Shown piece by piece: positions 35,301-47,300 of a DNA stretch of 64,000 nt; position 1 is the stretch's first letter; the number at the start of each line of letters is the position of its first letter. Both the position numbers and the translations under genes were made by a program. The notes below the pieces were generated by a model, which was given only the letters and a program-made list of their open reading frames with translations, made no database searches and was not told the origin of the DNA. Source of the DNA: Ashinkailepas kermadecensis (taxonomy: Eukaryota; Arthropoda; Thecostraca; Neolepadidae); contig JAOTOM010004948.1 in the NCBI GenBank assembly GCA_034440615.1, forward strand, positions 186,001-250,000, read 5' to 3'.

Positions 35301-38300
35301 TATCGGTATAACCAAATTAGCTACCGTTCAAAACACGCAAAACTGTAACAATCATATGTACGCAATTGTCTCAAAACTGGGTTTGCAGGACTTAACAAGA
35401 TTTTAAATAGCATTACTTCCATGGAGATTTCGGCATCCTGCTGCACTCATTTCGACATCTCACACCTAACGAGAAATCAATATTTTAATTCTGTTGCTAC
35501 ACCACCACAATAAGCCAGGTGTGTACATCACCACACCCACGCTGATCTGGGTGTGTGCACCGTCACACTGAACCAGGTGTGTGCTACGCCACCACACTGA
35601 ACCAGGTGTGTATATCCCCACACCCACACAGATCTAGGTGTGCACACCACCACACACACACCGATCCAGGTATGTACACTACACACGCCCACACTGATCC
35701 AGGTGGGTGCTACATCGCTGCATCCACGCTGATACAGGTGTGCTCTGCGACTAAGGGCGCCGCACCTACGCTCAGTGGGGACGAGTGGTCTAGGGGTAAG
35801 ATGCTCGTCTCACAATCGAAAGATTGTGGGTTCAAATCTCACCTGTCGCTACTCTTCGCCCGCGACCAATCGGCGTGAGAGATTGGCGACGCTATATGAC
35901 TCAACGGTCGACGTGTCGTAAAACCAATAACCAACCAACCAACCTACGCTCAGTCTGGTTCTAGTTTTGCCTATAGCGTCGTGCCGTATCGCCGGTTATG
36001 TCACCTGTAAACGTTGTTTAAGCATGGTGAGTTATTGCGGTGCACTGGTAACGTTGTGATGAGGTTGCGTGTCGCGCCTCACCATGGTGAGTAATTGCGG
36101 TGCACTGGTAACGTTGTGATGAGGTGGCGTGTCGCGCCTCACCATGGTGAGGTATTGCGGTGCGCCGGTAACGTTGTGATGAGGTGGCGTGTCGCGCCTT
36201 ACCAGACGCCGTGTGTGTGCAGCGCCGCGCCATTCCTCGCCTGCTGTCCGGCGGCGGCGCCCTGGTGGCGGCCGAGACGGGCTGCGGCAAGACGCTGGCC
36301 TACCTGGTGCCGCTGGTGGAGCGTCTGTACCGGCAGCGACTCGACGGCGCCGACCACGGCGAGCCGGCCAGGAACCGGCCGCACGCCATCGTCATCACGC
36401 CTGGCCGCGAGCTGGCCTGCCAGATCAAGGTCAGGGTCGGCGGCTGGCCTGCCAGATCAAGGTCAGGGTCGGCGGCTGGCCTGTCAGATCAAGGTCAGGG
36501 TCGGCGGCTGGCCTGCCAGATCAAGGTCAGGGTCGGCGGCTGGCCTGTCAGATCAAGGTCAGGGTCGGCGGCTGGCCTGTCAGATCAAGGTCAGGGTCGG
36601 CGGCTGGCCTGCCAGATCAAGGTCAGGGTCGGCTGCTGGCCTGCCAGATCAAGGTCAGGGTCGGCGGCTGGCCTGTCAGATCAAGGTCAGAGTCGGCGGC
36701 TGGCCTTCCAGATCAAGGTCAGGGTCGGCGGCTGGCCTGTCAGATCAAGGTCAGGGTCGGCGGCTGGTCTGCCAGATCAAGGTCAGAGGTGGCTGCTGGG
36801 CCGAGCTGTGCTTTCGAAGTTGCTAGAGGGATCAAATGCTGGCACGGTCTGCTGGGGGACCAGGTACTGCCACGGTCTGCTGGGGACCAGGTACTGCTGG
36901 GGTGGCGATGCCTGACAGAACCATTCGTGATTTCAATGAATGAAGGATGGCACTAGTAGGATATATGCATGTATAATACAGTATATACATTCTGTATTGT
37001 ACATGCATAGGGCGTTAGTGGCGCGTCCGCCCCTCCAGTCTATGCCACTGCAGCCGGACGGGATGTGGTTGGACGTGACCCCTCCCACCTCCACCAGGAC
37101 GTGGCCGTCAACCTGACGAGGGGTATGCCGCTGCGGACTCGGATTCTCATCGGTGGCCGCACCAAGAAGAAGATGATGAACCCCACCCTGCTGGAGATGG
37201 ATATTCTGGTGGCGACGTTCGGCGCACTCAGCAAGTTCACCACCACTGGTAGGTTGCGCCTGGGATCCCTATCCTGTCATGCTGAACTGAACGCTGGAAC
37301 CATGAAGCCTGAATAAATGGTCCGTTTTCGGCGCGGCTAAGTGTTGGTTCCAAATCGGGCATCTTCCCGCCTCGCTTCAGAAGTGTCCCGGAATGACCCG
37401 AGGCGGACATTTGGAACTCGAATCGTGAGGGTGATTTGCGACGATGAGGTCGGTTCGGTCATGCTCTCCTCTCCATGTGGCAGGTCCCCTGGAACTACCT
37501 GTATGATAGGTGTGGTGGATTTGTGGTAGGTCAGTCACGTTATGCTGCACCTGTGTGTGTCAAGTGTGGTGGATTTGTGGTAGGTCAGTCACGTTATGCT
37601 GCACCTGTGTGTGTCAAGTGTGGTGGATTTGTGGTAGGTCAGTTACATTATGCCGCACCTGTGTGTGGCAGGCGCGGTGGATTTGTGGCAGGTCGGTCAC
37701 GTGGCGCTGCACCTGTGTGGGGGGAAGAGTAGTCCAGGGGTAAGTTGCTCGTCTCACAATCGAAAGATTGTGGGTTCGAGTCTCACCTGTCGCTAATCTT
37801 CGCCCGCGGCCAATCGGCGTGAGAGATTGGCGACGCTACATGACTCAACGGTCGATGTGTCGCAGAACCAATAACCAACCAACCTGTGTGTGGCAGGTAT
37901 CGTGGACCTGACGCAGGTCAGCCACGTGGTGCTGGACGAGGCCGACACCCTGCTGGACGACTCGTTCCGGGACGACGTACGGCGCCTGCTGCTGCGCCTG
38001 CCGCTGCGCGACGCCGTGTGGACGGGCGCCGAGGCGACTCGGCCGGCGACTGCGCTCACCCTGGTGGGCGCCACACTGCCGCGCAGCGTCGACAGGCTGC
38101 TCGACGGCCTGGTCACGGTCAGTCTCACACGGTCTGGTTACGGTCAGTCTCACACGGCCTGGTCACTGGCAGTCTCACACGGTCTGGTCACGGTCAGTCT
38201 TACACGGTCTGGTCACGGTTAGTCTCACACGGCCTGGTCACGGTCAGTCTCACACGGTCTGGTCACGGGCAGTCTCACACGGTCTGGTCACGGTCAGTCT

Positions 38301-41300
38301 CACACGGCCTGGTCACGGTCAGTCTCACACGGTCTGGTCACGGGCAGTCTCACACGGCCTGGTCACGGGCAGTCTCACACGGCCTGGTCACGGGCAGTCT
38401 CACACGGCCTGGTCACGGTCAGTCTCACACGGTCTGGTCACGGGCAGTCTCACACGGCCTGGTCACGGGCAGTCTCACACGGTCTGGTCACGGGCGGCCT
38501 CACACGGTCTGGTCACGGTCAGTCTCACACGGTCTGGTCACGGTCAGTCTCACACGGTCTGGTCACGGCCTGGTCACGGGCAGTCTCACACGGCCTGGTC
38601 ACGGGCAGTCTCACACGGCCTGGTCACTGGCAGTCTCACACGGCCTGGTCACGGTGGCAGTCTCACACGGCCTGGTCACGGTCAGTCTCACACGGCCTGG
38701 TCACGGGCAGTCTCACACGGCCTGGTCACGGGCAGTCTCACACGGCCTGGTCACGGGCAGTCTCACACGGCCTGGTCACGGGCAGTCTCACACGGCCTGG
38801 TCACGGTCAGTCTCACACGGTCTGGTCACGGGCAGTCTCACACGGCCTGGTCACGGGCAGTCTCACACGGTCTGGTCACGGCCTGGTCACGGGCAGTCTC
38901 ACACGGTCTGGTCACGGGCAGTCTCACTGGCACGGCGTCCACGGTCTCTCACGGCCTGGTCACGCAGTCTTCTCACGGCCTGGTCACCACGGCCTGGTCA
39001 CGGGCAGTCTCACACGGCCTGGTCACGGGCAGTCTCACACGGCCTGGTCACGGTCAGTCTCACACGGCCTGGTCACGGTCAGTCTCACACGGCCTGGTCA
39101 CGGGCAGTCTCACACGGCCTGGTCACGGTCAGTCTCACACGGTCTGGTCACGGGCAGTCTCACACGGCCTGGTCACGGGCAGTCTCACACGGTCTGGTCA
39201 CGGGCAGTCTCACACGGCCTCCGGTACCACACGGTCTGGTCAGGGCGGCCTCACACGGTCTGGTCACGGTCAGTCTCACACGGTCTGGTCACGGTCAGTC
39301 TCACACGGTCTGGTCACGGCCTGGTCACGGGCAGTCTCACACGGCCTGGTCACGGGCAGTCTCACACGGCCTGGTCACGGGCAGTCTCACACGGCCTGGT
39401 CACGGTCAGTCTCACACGGCCTGGTCACGGTCAGTCTCACACGGCCTGGTCACGGGCAGTCTCACACGGCCTGGTCACGGGCAGTCTCACACGGCCTGGT
39501 CACGGGCAGTCTCACACGGTCTGGTCACGGTCAGTCTCACACGGTCTGGTCACGGGCAGTCTCACATGGCCTGGTCACGGTCAGTCTCACACGGCCTGGT
39601 CACGGGCGGTCTCACACGGTCTGGTCACGGTGGGTCTCACACGGTCAGTCTCACACGGTCTGGTCACGGTCAGTCTCACACGGTCTGGTCACGGTCAGTC
39701 TCACACGGCCTGGTCACGGCCAGTCTCACATGGTCTGGTCACGGGCACGTCTGGTCACGGTTTGGTCACGGTCTGGTCACGGTCGTCAGGTCATGGCCTG
39801 GTCACGGGCAGTCTCACACGGTCTGGTCACGGTCACGGTCAGGTCACGGCCAGGTCACGGTCTGATCACGGTCCGGTCACGGTCTGGTCACGGTCAGGTC
39901 ACGGTCTGGTCACGGTCAGGTCACGGTCTGGTCACGGTCAGGTCACGGTCTGGTCACGGTCAGGTCACGGTCTGGTCACGGTCTGGTCACGGTCTGGTCA
40001 CGGTCTGGTCACGGTCAGTCCGGTCACGGTCAGGTCACGGCCAGGTCACGGTCAGTCACGGTCTGGTCACGGTCAGTATCACGGTCAGGTCACGGTCAGG
40101 TCACGGTCAGGTCACGGTCTGGTCACGGTAAGGTCACGGTCTGATCACTGTCTGGTGACGGTCTGGTCACGGTCTGGTCACGGTCATGCTCACACGGCCT
40201 GGTCACGGTCTGGTCACGTCAGGTCACGGTCTGGTCACGGTCTGGTCCACGGTCAGTCTCACGGTCTGGTCACGGTCAGTCTCGGTCACGGTCCGGTCAC
40301 GGTCAGTCTCACATGGTCTGGTCACGGTCAGTCTCACACGGTCGTCTGGTCACGGGTCTGGTCACGGTCAGGTCACGGTCAGGTCACGGTCTGGTCACGG
40401 TCAGTCTCAGGTCACGGTCTGGTCACGGTCAGTGTCACGGTCTGGTCACGGTCAGTCTCACACGGTCTGGTCACGGCCGGTCACGGTCTCACACCTGGTC
40501 ACGGTCAGTCTCACACGGTCAGTCTCACACGGCCTGGTCACGGTCAGTCTCACACGGTCTGGTCACGGTCAGTCTCACATGGTCTGGTCACGGTCAGTCT
40601 CACACGGTCTGGTCACGGTGGGTCTCACACGGTCAGTCTCACACGGTCTGGTCACGGTCAGTCTCACACGGTCTGGTCACGGGCAGTCTCACACGGCCTG
40701 GTCACGGTCAGTCTCACACGGTCTGGTCACGGTCAGTCTCACACGGCCTGGTCACGGTCAGTCTCACACGGTCTGGTCACGGTCAGTCTCACATGGTCTG
40801 GTCACGGGCAGTCTCACACGGCCTGGTCACGGTGGGTCTCACACGGTCAGTCTCACACGGCCTGGTCACGGTCAGTCTCACACGGTCTGGTCACGGTCAG
40901 TCTCACATGGTCTGGTCACGGGCAGTCTCACACGGTCTGGTCACGGTGGGTCTCTGCTAGACGGCCTGGTGACGGTGGGTCTCAAACGCCAAGTCTAGGA
41001 GCCAGGTTTCCACGTCTGTGAGCCAGATTGCCAGGCCTGGGAGCCAGATCGTCAGGCCTGGGAGCCAGATCGTCAGGTCTAGGAGCCAGATGGTCAGGTC
41101 TGGGAGCCAGATCCCCACGTCTGGGAGCTAGATTGTCAGGCCTGGGAGCCATATTTCCACGTCTGGGAGCTAGATCGTCACGTCTGGGAGCCAGGTTGCC
41201 ATGTCTGGGAGCCAGATTTCCAGGCGGGAAAGCCAGAGTTGGTGGGTGCTTCCGGAGCCGTCAGCCGCCGTTCACTGAACGCTACATGCCTAACCGAGGT

Positions 41301-44300
41301 GTTCTCGTGACGAACCCGTGTGAAGTGCAGAATACCGCGACAGAAAATGCTGACGACAATTACATGCTAGTTGCAGCACATTACTGTTGTTGGGCTGTTG
41401 ATTTTGTTAGCTGTTGCTGTTGTCGAACAGCTGTTGCTGTTGGCTGGCGCTGTTGATGTAAACGTAATGTGATTGTCACAGCATATGGCAGAGTGTTGGA
41501 GTGTGGTGCGAGTGTAGTTTGAGTATAGTTAATTTATTGCCAGCGATTTGCATATGTACACGTATATGTTCATGCTCATTTGCATACCTCATGCGTCTGG
41601 ATTTCCATGTCTATATCCAGTATTAAAACTTGGGACGCTTATCTCACTAGAAAACAAATTCATGTCAGACACTCACTAGCACAGGCACGTCCGCACAAGT
41701 CCATGAACTAACCACATACCCATGCAAACATACAAATACCTGCATACATATCAGCATGTAAACACTGGGACTCTATCCAATTCTACATCAATGGGCATGC
41801 TGTTAAGGGCATTGGTTGTGTGAGTGAGGTGCGAGTGTGATGTGGTTTCGAGTGAGTGTGTTGTCTGTGTGGTGCGGTGCGGTGCGGTGCGGTGCGGTGC
41901 GGTGCGGTGCGGTGCGGTGCGGTGCGGTGCGGTGCGGTGCGGTGCGGTGCGGTGCGGTGCGGTGCGGTGCGGTGCGGTGCGGTGCGGTGCGGTGCGGTGC
42001 GGTGCGGTGCGGTGCGGTGCGGTTCGGTGTGGTGTGTGGTGTGGTGTCTGTGTGGTGTGGTGTGGTGGTGTGTAGTGTGTGGCGTGGTGTGGTGTCTGTG
42101 TGGTGTGGTGCGGTGCGGTGCGGTGTGGTGTGGTGTGGTGTGGTGTGGTGTGGTGTGGTGGTGTGTAGTGTATGGTGTGGTGTGGTGTGTAGTGTGTGGC
42201 GTGGTGTGGTGTCTGTGTGGTGTGGTGTCTGTGTGGTATGGTGTGGTGTCTGTGTGGTATCGTGTGGTGTGGTGTGGTGTCTGTGTTGTATGGTGTGGTG
42301 TGGTGTGGTGTGGGTATGGGCGTGACAGAGTAGTGGAGCGTGGTGCTAACGTTATTTGGCCTTGGAACGCACCGACGTCGTTGGTCATATAGACTCCACA
42401 ACACCAGTGGAGTGTGGTGTGGGTGTGAGTGCAGTCCGAGTTTGGTGCGAGCATGTTGGGGTGTGACAGAATGATTGCGTGTAGCGTGATCCGAGTATGG
42501 TAGGTTGTGCCAGGATGATTGAGTGTAGTGTGAGTGTGACCGGGTGGTGGAGTGTCGTTTGAGCGTCAGTGTCTCTGCTACACAGGGCGACGTGCTGGCC
42601 AACATCACCACTGCCGGCCTGCACCGCCTGATGCCGCACGTGCAGCAGAAGTTCTGCCGACTGGGCTCCGTCGATCGGCCGGCCGCTCTGGTCCGGCTCT
42701 GCAAACAGGCGCTGGACAACCAGCAGCCGGTGATCGTGTTCAGGTGAGGGCGCCTGTCGCCAGCACGGCCTGAACATTGCCTCATGTGGCCGGGGACCCA
42801 CAGGACAGCCTGAACACTGCCTCATGTGGCCGGGAGACCCACAGGACAGCCTGAACACTGCCTCATGTGGCCGGGAGACCCACAGGACAGCCTGAACACT
42901 GCCTCATATGGCCGGGAGACCCACAGGACAGCCTGAACACTGCCTCATGTGGCCGGGAGACCCACAGGACAGCCTGCACACTGCCTCATATGGCCGGGAG
43001 ACCCACAGGACAGCCTGAACACTGCCTCATGTGGCCGGGGGACCCACAGGACAGCCTGACCACTGCCTCATGTGGCCGGGAGACCCACAGGACAGCCTGC
43101 ACACTGCCTCATATGGCCGGGGGACCCACAGGACAGCCTGACCACTGCCTCATGTGGCCGGGAGACCCACAGGACAGCCTGAACACTACCTCATGTGGCC
43201 GGGAGACCCACAGGGCAGCCTGAACACTGCCTCATATGACCGGGAGACCCACAGGACGGCCTGAACACTGCCTCATGTGGCTGGGAGACCGACAGGACAG
43301 CCTGAACACTGCCTCATGTGGCCGGGAGACCCACAGGACAGCCTGAACACTACCTCATGTGGCCGGGAGACCCACAGGACAGCCTGACCACTGCCTCATA
43401 TGGCCGGGAGACCCACAGGACAGCCTGAACACTGCCTCATGTGGCCGGGAGACCCACAGGACAGCCTGACCACTGCCTCATATGGCCGGGAGACCCACAG
43501 GACAGCCTGACCACTGCCTCATGTGGCCGGGAGACACGGCAGGACAGCCTGAACACTGCCTCATGTGGCCGGGGGACCCACAGGACAGCCTGACCACTGC
43601 CTCATATGGCCGGGAGACCCACAGGACAGCCTGAACACTGCCTCATGTGGCCGGGAGACCCACAGGACAGCCTGCACACTGCCTCATATGGCCGGGGGAC
43701 CCACAGGACAGCCTGAACACTGCCTCATGTGGCCGGGAGACCCACAGGACAGCCTGAACACTGCCTCATATGGCCGGGAGACCCACAGGACGGCCTGGAC
43801 ACTGTCTTATATGGCCGGGAGACCCCACAGGACGACCTAAACACTGCCTCATATGGCCGGGAGACCCACAGGACAGCCTGAACACTGCCTCATGTGGCCG
43901 GGAGACCCACAGGACAGCCTGAACACTGCCTCATATGGCCGGGAGACCCACAGGACAGCCTGAACACTGCCTCATGTGGCCGGGAGACCCACAGGACAGC
44001 CTGAACACTGCCTCATATGGCCGGGAGACCCACAGGACAGCCTGACCACTGCCTCATGTGGCCGGGAGACACGGCAGGACAGCCTGAACACTGCCTCATG
44101 TGGCCGGGGGACCCACAGGACAGCCTGAACACTGCCTCATATGGCCGGGAGACCCACAGGACAGCCTGAACACTGCCTCATGTGGCCGGGAGACCCACAG
44201 GACAGCCTGCACACTGCCTCATATGGCCGGGGGACCCACAGGACAGCCTGAACACTGCCTCATATGGCCGGGGGACCCACAGGACAGCCTGAACACTGCC

Positions 44301-47300
44301 TCATGTGGCCGGGGGACCCACAGGACAGCCTGAACACTGCCTCATGTGGCCGGGAGACCCACAGGACAGCCTGCACACTGCCTCATATGGCCGGGGGACC
44401 CACAGGACAGCCTGAACACTGCCTCATGTGGCCGGGAGACCCACAGGACAGCCTGAACACTGCCTCATGTGGCCGGGAGACACCACAGCACGGCCTGAGC
44501 ACTGCCTCATATGGCCGGGAGACCCACAGGACAGCCTGAACACTGCCTCATATGGCCGGGAGACCCACAGGACAGCCTGAACACTGCCTCATGTGGCCGG
44601 GAGACCCACAGGACAGCCTGAACACTGCCTCATATGGCCGGGAGACCCACAGGACAGCCTGAACACTGCCTCATGTGGCCGGGAGACCCCACAGGACGGC
44701 CTGAACACTGCCTCATATGGCCGGGAGACCCACAGGACAGCCTGAACACTGCCTCATATGGCCGAGAGACCCACAGGACGGCCTGGACACTGTCTTATAT
44801 GGCCGGGAGACCCCACAGGACGACCTAAACACTGCCTCATATGGCTGGGAGACCCACAGGGCGGCCTAAACACTGCCTCATATGGCTGGAAGATCCTACA
44901 GTATGGCCTGAATACCGCCTCATGTGGCTGGGAGACCCCACAGGACGGCTGCCTCATATGGCCGGGAGACGCCACAGGACAGCCTGAACACTGCCTCATG
45001 TGGCCGGGAGACCCACAGGACGGCGTGAACACTTCCTCATATGGCCAGGAGACCCCACAGGACTACTGGTGCGCCACTGTGGGCACCAGTGGCGTGCCCA
45101 CAGGATGGCCTGAACACTGCCATGTGTCTGAGGGCACCACAGTACGGCCTGGACACGGGCCGTTAGAGTAATGCGATGCGTGGCTACTATGCCACCCTCC
45201 ATAGCTTTTGAGCTGCACACCTGACCGGCATGGCTATGACAACCCACAATGTGTTCTTTCAAGTGATGCTAACCGGTGTCGAACTTGGAACGTTTGGTTT
45301 GTTCGCATGACACTGTTAATATGGACTGCGGTAGGCAGTTTTCTCCCCGTGGATGTCACTATTACTGTAAGATCGAAGTTACTCAATTCGGTCTGGATGT
45401 TTTACGTTGACATTTGGCTTGTAGGTGTACCTTTTAGCCGAGGCCTATTTCGCGGCCGACCAACGTCTGTAGCTGCTGAACAGACGTGGCTACTGGAGCT
45501 GACCAGCAGTCTGTGTCGCAGCAACAACTCGCAGACGAGTGACTGGGTGTCGCTGTACCTCAACGAGCACGGCGTCGACTGTATGAACGTGAACGGTCGG
45601 ATGCACTACAAGCTGCGGCAGGGCCGCTGGGACGCCTTCACCAGTGGCGTGCCGTCGGTGCTGTCCTGCACGGACATGGTCTCCCGCGGACTGGACAGCA
45701 CCACCGTGAGTGTCCACCGTCCTGACGTCCGACCCTGACACGTCCCTGACACGGTCCTGACACACCTCTGTCTCGTCCGTCTCCCCAGCCCGTCCCTGTC
45801 TCGTCCGTCTCCCCAGCCCGTTCTTGTCTTGTCAATCTCCACAGCCTGTCTCTGACACGTCCCTGTCTCGTCCGTCTCCCCAGCCCGTCCCTGTCTCGTC
45901 CGCCTCACAGCCTGTCCCTGTCTCGTCCATCTCCCCAGCCCGTCCCTAACACACCTCTCGTCCGTCTCCCCAGCCCGTCCCTGTCTCGTCCGTCTCCCCA
46001 GCCCGTTCTTGTCTTGTCAATCTCCACAGCCTGTCTCTGACACGTCCCTGTCTCGTCCGTCTCCCAGCCCGTCCCTGACACGTCCCTGTCTCGTCCGTCT
46101 CCCCAGCCCGTCCCTGTCTCGTCCGCCTCACAGCCTGTCCCTGTCTCGTCCATCTCCCCAGCCCGTCCCTAACACACCTCTCGTCTGTCTCCCCAGCCCG
46201 TCCCTGACACGTCCCTGTCTCGTCCGTCTCCCCAACACGTTTCTGTCTCGTTCCTGTCCCCCCACCGTCTCGCCGTCTCACCAGCCCGACCCTGTCTCAT
46301 CTTTATCCCCGTCACGTTATTATCCGTGCCTTGTCGTACTCTGTGCCTTTTCTGGCTTCCTTCTTCCCATGTCCCAAGTCTTACCGCACTCCGTGCGTGC
46401 CGTCTCCGCCATTGTGTATGCCGCTTGTTGTCTTTGCATAACGTCGGGTTTCTATATTCCGTCTTGTTCTTCCTACCGTCGTCATTGCACCTCTATTTGG
46501 CAACACATCAGGGCGTTGCTGAGGGATAACTCGCTTGCATTATGGTTTTCCCGCTCTGTGTAAAGTTGTGGAAATGTGTGTCAGTGACATCTATGCTGTA
46601 AAGGTAGCCTGAATCATTATCTGTTCATTCATTGATACCGCGTATCTTGCAGCAGGCTGTCATAATTGGATGGGGCTGTTCTCTGGTCAGTTTGTGTCAG
46701 CGTTGACATTTCAGTCGGCTCAAGTTATTTCCAGCCAATAGCCGGCTTTAGTTCGTTTGAACCGGCATGAAAATAGGTCATACCTCTTAAGTTGTTAGTT
46801 TACCATTGCTACCAATTAGACTTACCAAATAATGGGTAGGAGTCAGGGAAGTTTGCGCAGTGTTAAAATATTGGTTTTTCGTTAGGTGTGAGATGTCGAT
46901 ACTAGTACGGTAGGATGCGATTAACAGAAATGATGCAATTAGAGGTCATCAATTCAAAATTAAAGTTAATCACAGCAGGACAAGGTTAAGACAGTCTTTC
47001 TTCACCAACAGGGTAGTAGAACACTGGAACCAGCTGCCAGGAACCATTGTCAGTACCAACACACTGAACATCTTTAAAAACGGCATAGACAATCATTATA
47101 AGAATAGGGGGCTTGTTTTTCTGTATTCCAGGGAGGGTTGATCGACAGGGAGGAGTTGGGAGTTGAGAGGAATTTGAAATTGTTGAGTGTGTTATGCAAT
47201 AGCAAGTGAGTCTCTTATTAAGTCTAAACACTTTATATAGGGTGTACCTAGCAGTGGATTCAGCACCTTCCTTCGAGATGTGTTACTGATGAGATTGTCT

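Noticed and set aside
37886..41021. Open frames of 659 and 463 codons rich in SHTVWSR / [10 protein letters not shown] repeats
   Set aside because: They arise from the 26-bp minisatellite after DDX28 exon 7, whose unit lacks stops in these frames. Only the first ~75 codons (other frame) are real exon.
41751..42785. 344-codon minus-strand frame rich in [10 protein letters not shown]
   Set aside because: Translation of the GGTGC/GGTGT pentamer tract on the opposite strand; not coding.
42752..45065. CRISPR-like regular repeats
   Set aside because: Units are head-to-tail without unique spacers, in an animal intron; it is a minisatellite. The same applies to the other arrays.
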